Assembly (NCBI GenBank): GCA_964472315.1
Contig: CAYYJS010000066.1
Location: 1-14,633, forward strand
Direction of reading: 5' to 3'
Length of the DNA: 14,633 bases
DNA from: CAYYJS01 sp964472315
GTDB taxonomy: Bacteria > Verrucomicrobiota > Kiritimatiellia > UBA8416
Both the position numbers and the translations under genes were made by a program. Shown piece after piece: positions 7,828 through 14,633 of the stretch. The notes below the pieces were generated by a model that did no database searches, was not told the DNA's origin, and saw only the letters and a list, made by a program, of their open reading frames with translations. How positions within the stretch are numbered: position 1 is the first letter of the stretch; the number at the start of each line of letters is the position of its first letter.

Positions 7828-7853
7828 TACCGCGTTACTCGGTGCAACCGCTT

Positions 7854-7867
7854 TGTTTTGTAAAACA
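7854..7867. repeat. AT-rich inverted repeat upstream of jetA
   Basis: TGTTTT-GT-AAAACA has perfect 6-bp arms with a 2-bp centre, about 60 bp before the jetA ATG at 7928 and inside the most AT-rich part of the window. A possible extended -10 (TGTCAAAAT, 7890-7898) lies downstream, with no matching -35. The repeat could therefore be an activator or repressor site for the Wadjet operon. Function is inferred from position only. Confidence 0.4.
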
Positions 7868-7927
7868 GGCTCGTGCCGACGCTGATTTCTGTCAAAATGG
7901 ATGGCGTCTATCGATGGGACGAACCTT

Positions 7928-9373
7928 ATGGAACTGGATTATGCCACTTTAGATCTGCTTCGCCAGAACCATCCGGCCTGGCGGTTGCTGTGCGCCCAGC
8001 ACGCGCCACTGGTGACCAGCTTCCTGCACCGGGTGTTTGTCGATCCCAATGTGCGAAACATGCCGCAGGCGGATCTGGTCGAGGCGCTGGAGGATGAACT
8101 GTTCGCCTTGCGCCAGCAGTTAGGCGCCGATGCCTTTCCCGCCGGCGCGCAAAGTTATCTCAACGACTGGGCCGAGGACAGCAAGGGCTGGCTGCGTAAG
8201 TTCTATCCGCCCGGGACGGATGAGCCGCACTTTGACCTGACGCCGGCCACGGAAAAAGCGCTGTCCTGGCTGGAAGGGCTGACCGAACGGGAGTTTGTCG
8301 GCACGGAATCGCGCCTGCTGACCCTGTTCGATCTGCTGCGACAGATGAGCGAGGGCAGCGAGACCGACCCGCGGGTGCGGGTTGCCGAGCTGCAGAAGCG
8401 CCGCGATGATATCGGGAGGGAAATCGACCGCATTCTCTCAGGAGATGTCCCCTTGCTCGATGACACGGCCCTGCGCGACCGCTTCCAGCAATTCCTGCAA
8501 CTGGCGCGTGAATTGCTCGGCGACTTTCGCGAGGTGGAGCACAATTTCCGGATACTGGACCGCCGTGTGCGCGAACGGATTGCCCTCTGGGAGGGAGGCA
8601 AGGGGCCATTGATCGAGGAGATCATGGGCGAGCGCGATACCATTGCCGATTCGGACCAGGGCCGAAGTTTCCGTGCATTCTGGGACTTTCTGATGTCGCA
8701 GTCCCGGCAGGATGAATTGAGCCGCCTGCTGGAGCAGATCCTGTCGCTGCCCCCGGTACTGGCGATGCAGCCCGATCCGCGTTTGCGGCGGGTACACTAC
8801 GACTGGCTGGAAGCCGGCGAACATACCCAGCGCACGGTGGCCAGGCTTTCGGAGCAATTGCGCCGGTTCCTTGACGATCAGGCTTGGCTGGAGAACCGTC
8901 GCATCATGGATATTCTGCATCGCATTGAAACCCAGGCGCTGGACTTGCGGGAGGCGCCACCGCCGGGCGCGTTCATGCCGCTGGCCGAAATCGGCGCGGC
9001 CATCGATCTGCCCCTGGAACGTCCGTTCTACCGCCCTCCCTTCAAGCCACTGATTGACGACATGGCGCGGGACGAAGGGGATGCCGCGGTGGATACGGCG
9101 GCGCTCTATGCACAGGTCGTCGTTGACCGGGGCGAGCTGAAACAGCATATTCGACAGGCACTCCAAGAACACTCCCAGGTGAGTCTCGGCCAGGTGGTCG
9201 AACACCATCCGCTGCGGCACGGGCTGGCCGAGTTGGTGGCCTATCTGCATTTGGCGGCGGACTGGCCGGGGACGGTCGTGGACGATGACGCGCAGGAACG
9301 GATAATCTGGCAGACGGAGGCGGGCGCCCAACGGCAGGCCACCCTCCCGCGGATTATCTTGTTGAGGGATTGA
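7928..9373 (+). CDS. jetA: Wadjet anti-plasmid system protein JetA (DUF3375)
   Basis: This is the kleisin-like (MukF-like) subunit of the Wadjet SMC complex, which bridges the JetC heads and binds JetB. The 481-aa product carries DUF3375 hallmarks throughout. They are the N-terminal LDYATLDLLRQNHPAWRLL; the FYPPGTDEPHFDLTPATEKAL region (92-112); FVGTESRLLTLFDLLRQ (123-139); a charged helix with RRDDIGREIDRI (158-169); DRFQQFLQLARELLGDF (184-200); and SDQGRSFRAFWDFLMS (about 240-255). ATG 7928 is preferred over in-frame ATG 7901 because family members start at this MxLDYATL and a weak GGGA (7916-7919) sits eight bases upstream, while 7901 has none. The stop TGA shares a base with the jetB ATG. 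It is the first gene of the operon and is divergent from lptD. Assignment is very secure from sequence plus neighbours. Confidence 0.95.
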   Translation: MELDYATLDLLRQNHPAWRLLCAQHAPLVTSFLHRVFVDPNVRNMPQADLVEALEDELFALRQQLGADAFPAGAQSYLNDWAEDSKGWLRKFYPPGTDEPHFDLTPATEKALSWLEGLTEREFVGTESRLLTLFDLLRQMSEGSETDPRVRVAELQKRRDDIGREIDRILSGDVPLLDDTALRDRFQQFLQLARELLGDFREVEHNFRILDRRVRERIALWEGGKGPLIEEIMGERDTIADSDQGRSFRAFWDFLMSQSRQDELSRLLEQILSLPPVLAMQPDPRLRRVHYDWLEAGEHTQRTVARLSEQLRRFLDDQAWLENRRIMDILHRIETQALDLREAPPPGAFMPLAEIGAAIDLPLERPFYRPPFKPLIDDMARDEGDAAVDTAALYAQVVVDRGELKQHIRQALQEHSQVSLGQVVEHHPLRHGLAELVAYLHLAADWPGTVVDDDAQERIIWQTEAGAQRQATLPRIILLRD

Positions 9374-10005
9374 TGGATACCATGAGTGAGCTCGATCGTT
9401 CAACGAACCCGAACCATGAACTTTCGTCCGTGGTGGTGCCCCTACTCAAGGGCGTCGTCTATCAGGAGGATAACCCCGGCGTGTGGGGCGCCCTGCTCAA
9501 TCTACAGGCGACGCTGCGCGATTACGTTGCCGTACTCGGACTCGAACTGATGCTCGACGAGGCGGAAGGATATGCATTCCTGCGCTCGCGCCCGGAGGAC
9601 GAGCAGCCGGAGGGTGCGGCGGCGCCGCCGCGGTTGGTCGCCCGGCGGCCGCTTTCGTATCCGGTAAGCCTGTTGCTTGCGCTCCTGCGCAAGAAGCTGG
9701 CCGAGTGCGATGCCGGTGGCGGCGAGACGCGGCTGATCCTCTCGCGCGATGAGGTCGTGGAGCTGATCCGGATTTTCCTGCCGGCGGGCAGTAACGAGGT
9801 CAAGTTGATCGACCAGCTCGACACCCACCTGAACAAGATTGCCGAGCTGGGATTTGTGCGCCGCCTGCGGGGACAGCGACAGATGTTCGAGGTGCGGCGT
9901 ATTATCAAGGCGTTTGTCGATGCCCAGTGGCTGGCCGATTTCGACAAGCGGCTGGAGGAGTACCGCCAGCCGCTTTCGCACCGGATGGAGGCGGCGGATG
10001 AATGA
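9373..10005 (+). CDS. jetB: Wadjet anti-plasmid system protein JetB (DUF4194)
   Basis: This is the KITE (MukE-like) tandem winged-helix subunit, which binds JetA and DNA within the Wadjet loop-extrusion complex. The 210-aa product shows conserved DUF4194 segments: LLKGVVYQEDNPGVWGALL (24-42), GLELMLDEAEGYAFLRSR (56-73), RRPLSYPVSLLLALLRKKL (91-109), the FLPAGSNE run (135-142) and ELGFVRRL followed by EVRRIIKAFVDAQWL (158-187). The ATG at 9373 overlaps the jetA stop as TGATG, with GAGGG at 9364-9368 four bases upstream. TTG 9370 and ATG 9382 are in-frame alternatives. A short proline/alanine-rich insertion (78-86) separates the two halves. Its 3' end overlaps jetC by 8 bp. Confidence 0.94.
   Translation: MDTMSELDRSTNPNHELSSVVVPLLKGVVYQEDNPGVWGALLNLQATLRDYVAVLGLELMLDEAEGYAFLRSRPEDEQPEGAAAPPRLVARRPLSYPVSLLLALLRKKLAECDAGGGETRLILSRDEVVELIRIFLPAGSNEVKLIDQLDTHLNKIAELGFVRRLRGQRQMFEVRRIIKAFVDAQWLADFDKRLEEYRQPLSHRMEAADE
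9987..9991 (+). promoter_or_regulatory. jetC ribosome binding site inside jetB
   Basis: A full GGAGG lies within the jetB coding sequence, six bases before the jetC ATG at 9998. It fixes the jetC start and shows that the large ATPase has its own strong initiation signal despite the overlap. Confidence 0.7.
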
Positions 10006-13000
10006 GGCCCTTGAACTCGAGTTCATGGCCGATGACCGGCTGGCCGGGTTCCGCCTGGAACGGTTGGAGGTTTTCAACTGGGGCACATTCGACCAGCGGG
10101 TGTGGACCTTGCGTCCGGATGGTCGCAACAGCCTGCTGACCGGCGATATCGGGTCCGGGAAATCGACCCTGGTCGATGCCGTGACGACACTGCTGGTGCC
10201 GAGTCACCGCGTCGCCTACAACAAGGCGGCGGGGGCCGACAGTCGCGAACGCTCGCTCAAATCGTATGTGCTCGGCTACTACAAGACCGAACGGCAGGAA
10301 ACCCTTGGCAGCACCAAACCCGTCGCGCTGCGCGATGCCAATCGCTATTCGGTCATCCTCGGCGTCTTCCGCAACGTCGGCTACGATAAGACGGTCACCC
10401 TGGCACAGGTGTTCTGGATCAAGGATGCCAACGCGCAGCCGGCCCGGCTGTACGCGGCGTGCGAGCGGGACCTGTCGATTGCGGCGGACTTTTCCGGTTT
10501 CGGCAGCGAGATCGCCGGTCTGCGCAAGCGGTTGCGCGCGGATGGCGTCGACGTGTTCGACGGCTTTCCGCCCTACGGGGCCTGGTTCAGGCGCCGTTTC
10601 GGCATCGCCAACGAGCAGGCGCTCGACCTTTTCCACCAGACCGTATCGCTCAAATCGGTGGGCAACCTGACCGACTTCGTGCGCAACCACATGCTCGAAC
10701 CCTTCGAGGTCGCGCCGCGGATCACCGCTTTGATCGCGCATTTCGAGGATCTCACCCGCGCCCACGAGGCGGTGCTGAAGGCCAAGCGTCAGCTTGAAAT
10801 GCTCGCTCCGCTGGTGGCCGACGGCGAGCGACATCGCGAACTGGCGCGCACGGCGGAGGATTGGCGGGCCTGCCGCGATGCCCTGCGCCCCTGGTTTGCC
10901 GGTCTGAAACTGGATTTGCTCGATAAGCGCCTGGCCTCGCTCCAGGAGGATTTTGACCGTCACCAGGCCACCATCGCGCGGCTGGAGGAGCAGCGTCGCG
11001 ACCAACAGGGACAGGAGCGCGAACTACGCCGCACCATCGCCGAAAATGGCGGGGACCGCATCGAAAGTCTCGGGGCAGAAATCCGGCAGAAGCAGGACAC
11101 ACTGGAGCGACGTCGGCAGAAGGCGGCCCGTTATGCGGATCTGCTGCGGGTCCTGGGTCAGCAGCCGGCCACGAATGCGGAAGCCTTCGTACACCAGCGG
11201 GCAGAAGCCGCGAACTGGCGCGACGCGGCCGCGGAGACCGAGGCCAGGACCCAGAATGACCGTACCCAGGCTGAAGTCGAATTTGCCCAGGGGCGGCAGG
11301 CCTACGAGCAGTTGCAGGCGGAAATCGGCGGGTTGAAAGCGCGGGTCAGCAATATTGACGAGCAGCAGATTGCCCTGCGGCGTACGCTCTGTGAGGCACT
11401 GACTCTGGCCGAGGAGGACATGCCCTTTGCCGGGGAGCTATTGCAGGTGCGCGAGGAAGAACGCGACTGGGAGGGCGCGATCGAGCGCTTGCTTCACGGG
11501 TTCGGCTTGTCGCTGCTGGTGCCGGATGGCCATTACGCCAGCGTGGCCGAATGGGTGGATCGCACCCATCTGCGCGGACGGTTGGTGTACTTCCGCGTAC
11601 GGGAGGGTAGCCGCGGCGACTTGCCGGCGCTGCATCCCGATTCGCTGGTGCGCAAGCTGCACGTCAAATCCGATTCGCCCTTCTGCGAATGGATCGAGCG
11701 CGAAGTGGCGCATCGCTTCGATCTCGCCTGCTGCCGGTCTTCCGAACAGTTCCGCCGCGAAATCCGTGCCATCACCCGTGCCGGCCAGATCAAGACGCCC
11801 GGCGAGCGGCATGATAAGGATGACCGAAACCGCATCGATGACCGTCGGCGCTACGTCCTGGGCTGGAGCAATGCCGAGAAAATCGCGGCGCTGGAGGCGG
11901 ATGCCGGCCGGCGGGAGACCGAACTGGCCGAACTGGCCGGACGGATCGGCGCACTGCAAAAGACGCAGACCAACCTCAAGGAGCGCATCTCGGCGCTCTC
12001 GAAACTCGACGAATACGCCGACTTCCGCGAGCTGGACTGGCAACCCCTGGCCGTTGCCATCGCCAGACTGGAGGCCGAAAAGCGCGAGCTGGAGGCCGCG
12101 TCCGACCGGCTCAAGACGCTCACGCGGCAATTGACCGCGCTGGAAACGGCGCTGCGGGCGACGGAAGGCCAGCTCGACGAGCGCAAGGACCAGCGCTCCA
12201 AAACCGAGCAGAAGATCAGCGCCGCCGGCGAGTTCCGGCAGCAGGCACGGGATATACTGGCGGAAACGGCGGCGGATGTCCTCCAGCGCTTTGACCTGCT
12301 CCAAGCCCTGCGCGAGGAGGCCTTGGGCAGCCATGTCCTGACGGTGGAATCGTGCGACAATCGCGAGCGCGACATGCGCGAGTGGCTGACCGCCAGGATT
12401 GACGCGGAAGACAAGAAACTCGTCCGACTGGGCGAGAAGATCATCCGGGCGATGGCGGAATACAAGAAGGACTGGCCGCTGGAAACGCGGGATGTGGATA
12501 TCCATCTCGACGCCGTCGCCGAATTCAAGACCATGCTGGATCAGCTTCAGGCCGACGACCTGCCGCGTTTCGAAAACCGTTTCAAGGAGTTGCTCAACGA
12601 GAATACCATCCGCGAAGTGGCCAATTTCCAGTCGCAACTGGCGCGGGAGCGCGAGACGATCCGGGAGCGGATTGACCAGATCAATCAATCCATGACCCAG
12701 ATTGACTACAATCCCGGCCGGTACATCCGCCTGGAGGCGCAAATTAATCCAGACACCGATATCCGGGATTTCCAGGCCGAGTTGCGGGCATGTACCGAGG
12801 GGGCGCTGACCGGTTCGGAAGACACGCAATACTCCGAGGCCAAATTCCTGCAGGTCAAGCGCATCATCGAGCGATTCCGCGGTCGCGAGGGAACCACCGA
12901 TTCTGACCAGCGCTGGACCGCCAAGGTGACCGATGTGCGCAACTGGTTCGTCTTTGCCGCCAGTGAACGCTGGCGCGAGGATGACATCGAGCATGAGCAC

Positions 13001-13363
13001 TATGCCGACTCCGGCGGCAAATCGGGCGGTCAAAAGGAGAAGCTGGCCTATACCGTGCTGGCCGCCAGCCTGGCCTACCAGTTCGGGTTGAAATGGGGGG
13101 AGGTGCGCTCGCGCTCGTTCCGGTTTGTGGTGATCGACGAGGCATTCGGTCGCGGTTCGGATGAGTCGGCCCAGTACGGGTTGGAGCTTTTCAAACAACT
13201 CAACCTGCAGTTACTGATTGTCACTCCCCTCCAGAAAATTCATGTGATCGAGCGCTTTGTCGCCAGTGTCGGCTTTGTGCATAACGAGGATGGCCGCCAG
13301 TCGGTCCTGCGGAATCTGACGATCGAGGAATACCGGGCGGAGAAGCAAAGGGTCCAAGGATGA
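9998..13363 (+). CDS. jetC: Wadjet anti-plasmid system protein JetC (SMC/MukB-like ATPase)
   Basis: This is the motor of the Wadjet complex, an SMC-type ABC ATPase (COG4913-like) that extrudes DNA loops by ATP hydrolysis. The 1121-aa product has the split-ATPase plan. The N-terminal Walker A is GDIGSGKST (49-57), after the strand FRLERLEVFNWGTF (18-31). Long heptad-like, Glu/Arg/Gln/Leu-rich coiled coils run from about 300-480 and 630-830, around a globular hinge-like domain (about 500-630). The C-terminal head has the ABC signature SGGKSGGQKEKLAY (1005-1018), Walker B FVVIDEAF with Asp1047/Glu1048, a GRGSDES D-loop and LLIVTP (1072-1077). The KDDRNRIDDRRRYVLGWSN segment after the hinge is typical of JetC proteins. 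ATG 9998 has GGAGG six bases upstream and overlaps jetB by 8 bp; the TGA overlaps jetD by 4 bp. All ATPase residues are intact, so the motor should be active. Confidence 0.95.
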   Translation: MNEALELEFMADDRLAGFRLERLEVFNWGTFDQRVWTLRPDGRNSLLTGDIGSGKSTLVDAVTTLLVPSHRVAYNKAAGADSRERSLKSYVLGYYKTERQETLGSTKPVALRDANRYSVILGVFRNVGYDKTVTLAQVFWIKDANAQPARLYAACERDLSIAADFSGFGSEIAGLRKRLRADGVDVFDGFPPYGAWFRRRFGIANEQALDLFHQTVSLKSVGNLTDFVRNHMLEPFEVAPRITALIAHFEDLTRAHEAVLKAKRQLEMLAPLVADGERHRELARTAEDWRACRDALRPWFAGLKLDLLDKRLASLQEDFDRHQATIARLEEQRRDQQGQERELRRTIAENGGDRIESLGAEIRQKQDTLERRRQKAARYADLLRVLGQQPATNAEAFVHQRAEAANWRDAAAETEARTQNDRTQAEVEFAQGRQAYEQLQAEIGGLKARVSNIDEQQIALRRTLCEALTLAEEDMPFAGELLQVREEERDWEGAIERLLHGFGLSLLVPDGHYASVAEWVDRTHLRGRLVYFRVREGSRGDLPALHPDSLVRKLHVKSDSPFCEWIEREVAHRFDLACCRSSEQFRREIRAITRAGQIKTPGERHDKDDRNRIDDRRRYVLGWSNAEKIAALEADAGRRETELAELAGRIGALQKTQTNLKERISALSKLDEYADFRELDWQPLAVAIARLEAEKRELEAASDRLKTLTRQLTALETALRATEGQLDERKDQRSKTEQKISAAGEFRQQARDILAETAADVLQRFDLLQALREEALGSHVLTVESCDNRERDMREWLTARIDAEDKKLVRLGEKIIRAMAEYKKDWPLETRDVDIHLDAVAEFKTMLDQLQADDLPRFENRFKELLNENTIREVANFQSQLARERETIRERIDQINQSMTQIDYNPGRYIRLEAQINPDTDIRDFQAELRACTEGALTGSEDTQYSEAKFLQVKRIIERFRGREGTTDSDQRWTAKVTDVRNWFVFAASERWREDDIEHEHYADSGGKSGGQKEKLAYTVLAASLAYQFGLKWGEVRSRSFRFVVIDEAFGRGSDESAQYGLELFKQLNLQLLIVTPLQKIHVIERFVASVGFVHNEDGRQSVLRNLTIEEYRAEKQRVQG

Positions 13364-14538
13364 GCTGGACGACGCCGGATGAGCTGAAGGCACAGGTGCG
13401 CAAACTGTGGGATCGCGGCATGCTGCTGACCGGCCTTGTAGACGGCGAACCCGTCTTTCCCCGGCGGTTGACACTCACGGCCCCCACGTCGCGCGATTTG
13501 AGCGAGCGGTTTTCCGAGGTGCGCGACTGGATTGCCTGCTTGTCCGCGGCGGCAGGGTCCTATCGCCTCGAATGGCGTCAGGTCAATCACCGCGTCCTCG
13601 GACCCAATCGACTGCCGTCGGCGGTGTGGGTCGATTCCCTGGACGATGCCCTCGGTCTGATCGGAAAGCGCCGGGTGGCGGACGCATTTGTCGCGTTGCT
13701 GGCGCAGACCCGCGAGCGACAGCCGGAACTCGTTCCCTGGCTGGCAAATCGACCGCTTGTCGCGTTGCCATTGCGCGAGGATTGGTCGACGTTGCTGTCG
13801 GTGGTCGCCTGGGTCCGGGCGCATCCCCGCGCGGGGGTTTACCTGCGCCAGATGGAGCTGCCAGGGGTCCACACCAAATGGATCGAACGCCACCGCGGTG
13901 TGCTGGCGGAACTGCTTGATCTCGTGTTGCCGTCGGACGCCATTGATGCTTCCCATACCGGCACCGGGGGATTTTGTCGCCGGTATGGGTTCCTCGACAA
14001 ACCGCAGCGTGTGCGCTTCCGGCTTCTCGATCCGGCGATCCGGTTGCTGGACGTGGACGCCGATCAGGACATCACCCTGACGAAGGCCGCCTTTGCCGGG
14101 CTGGATCTGCCATCGGTTGCACGGGTGTTCATCACCGAGAATGAAATCAACTTCCTGGCGTTCCCGCCTGTGCCGGGGGCGATGGCGATCTTCGGGGCGG
14201 GGTACGGGTTCGACAACCTGGCAACGGCCGCCTGGCTTCGGCAAGAAGCCATCTACTACTGGGGCGATATCGACACCCACGGGTTTGCCATCCTCAACCA
14301 ACTGCGCGCCGGCTTCCCCCGTGTCGAATCCCTGCTGATGGATCGGCAGACCCTTCTCGATCATCGTCCGCTCTGGGGCGTTGAAACGAAACCGGAAACG
14401 GCAGTCCTTGCGCGTCTGACTGCCGGGGAAAGCGCCCTCTACGAGCAGTTGCGCCAAAACCACTGGGGCGACCGTGTGCGCCTCGAACAGGAGCGGATCG
14501 GCTTCGACCACCTCCGCACCGCACTCCGGCAGCTTTGA
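13360..14538 (+). CDS. jetD: Wadjet anti-plasmid nuclease JetD (DUF3322/DUF2220)
   Basis: This is the effector nuclease, related to the topoisomerase VI A subunit and Spo11. It cleaves closed circular DNA that the JetABC motor has fully extruded. The 392-aa product has the N-terminal DUF3322 region, including the ELPGVHTKWIERH signature (166-178), and a C-terminal DUF2220 TOPRIM domain. There FITENEINFLAF (257-268) supplies the catalytic Glu260 candidate and YYWGDIDTHGFAIL (299-312) supplies the DxD metal ligands Asp303/Asp305. An upstream helical region (about 40-160) likely contacts DNA or JetA. The start overlaps the jetC stop as ATGA (4 nt), with AAAGGG (13347-13352) seven bases upstream. 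The active-site acids are intact, so the enzyme is likely functional. The stop codon shares its last base with a further ATG at 14538. Confidence 0.95.
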   Translation: MSWTTPDELKAQVRKLWDRGMLLTGLVDGEPVFPRRLTLTAPTSRDLSERFSEVRDWIACLSAAAGSYRLEWRQVNHRVLGPNRLPSAVWVDSLDDALGLIGKRRVADAFVALLAQTRERQPELVPWLANRPLVALPLREDWSTLLSVVAWVRAHPRAGVYLRQMELPGVHTKWIERHRGVLAELLDLVLPSDAIDASHTGTGGFCRRYGFLDKPQRVRFRLLDPAIRLLDVDADQDITLTKAAFAGLDLPSVARVFITENEINFLAFPPVPGAMAIFGAGYGFDNLATAAWLRQEAIYYWGDIDTHGFAILNQLRAGFPRVESLLMDRQTLLDHRPLWGVETKPETAVLARLTAGESALYEQLRQNHWGDRVRLEQERIGFDHLRTALRQL

Positions 14539-14633
14539 TGGACGCATCTGTCCCCAGTCGCCCAGCCGCGCAAGCGCCATTGAGCGCGGTCACGATAGTT
14601 GATGGAGTTCTGGTCGCGGTAAATGATGGACGC
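14538..14633 (+). CDS. Possible fifth operon gene, truncated by window end
   Basis: A frame starts at ATG 14538, sharing its A with the jetD stop (TGATG, the same geometry as jetA/jetB), and stays open for 32 codons to the window edge. It begins MDASVPSRPAAQAPLSAV and continues IVDGVLVAVNDGR. No domain can be named from this fragment. Against it, there is no good Shine-Dalgarno, about half the codons end in A or T (fewer G/C-ending codons than the jet genes appear to have), and 32 open codons is not rare in GC-rich DNA. A 6-bp inverted repeat (CCGCGC 14566-14571 / GCGCGG 14584-14589) lies within it but lacks a T-tract, so it is not a clear terminator. If real, it would be translationally coupled to the nuclease gene. 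Confidence 0.25.
   Translation, partial: MDASVPSRPAAQAPLSAVTIVDGVLVAVNDGR

Noticed and set aside
5347..7863. 838-codon + strand frame opposite lptD
   Set aside because: Antisense shadow of lptD; no domain, Arg/Val/His-rich throughout.
7901..7927. Upstream in-frame jetA start at ATG 7901
   Set aside because: No Shine-Dalgarno before it and the added nine residues are not typical of the family. ATG 7928 gives the canonical N-terminus.
11438..13198. 586-codon minus-strand frame inside jetC
   Set aside because: Antisense to JetC coiled coil and head regions that match the family; composition is typical of a shadow frame.
14566..14589. Inverted repeat CCGCGC/GCGCGG after jetD as a terminator
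   Set aside because: 12-nt loop and no T-run downstream; not a convincing Rho-independent terminator.

Overview
The window is a GC-rich bacterial chromosome segment from a diderm (Gram-negative-type) organism, because it encodes an outer-membrane LPS-assembly porin (LptD). A bacterial family-B DNA polymerase coupled to lptD, a divergent LptD and a short nitroreductase would fit a PVC-group or related bacterium (Kiritimatiellota/Lentisphaerota/Verrucomicrobiota-like). That placement is an inference; there is no rRNA or other marker gene here.

Layout. Positions 1-315 hold no gene I can support. A small two-gene unit follows on the + strand: a 131-aa protein of unknown function with a CxxCH motif (316-711) and a nitroreductase-family flavoprotein (713-1246). 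Its 3' end overlaps tail-to-tail with a minus-strand block that reads lptD (7704-5449) -> family-B DNA polymerase (5449-3209) -> htpG (3089-1218). lptD and the polymerase overlap by one base (TGATG), so they are probably translationally coupled. htpG has its own Shine-Dalgarno and a plausible sigma70-type promoter in the 119-bp gap before it.

The right half (7928-14538, + strand, divergent from lptD) is a complete type I Wadjet defence operon, jetA-jetB-jetC-jetD. JetA (DUF3375, MukF-like kleisin), JetB (DUF4194, MukE-like KITE protein) and JetC (SMC/MukB-like ABC ATPase) form a condensin-like DNA loop extruder. JetD (DUF3322/DUF2220, TopoVI-A/TOPRIM fold) is the nuclease that cuts small circular DNA such as plasmids. 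All four genes overlap (1, 8 and 4 nt) and all key ATPase and TOPRIM motifs are present, so the system looks intact. A further frame starts on the jetD stop codon in the same TGATG arrangement and stays open to the window edge. It may be a fifth, truncated gene.

The 223-bp divergent region between lptD and jetA is AT-richer than its surroundings and carries two short perfect inverted repeats that could be operator sites. I saw no tRNA, rRNA, CRISPR array, transposase or convincing intrinsic terminator.
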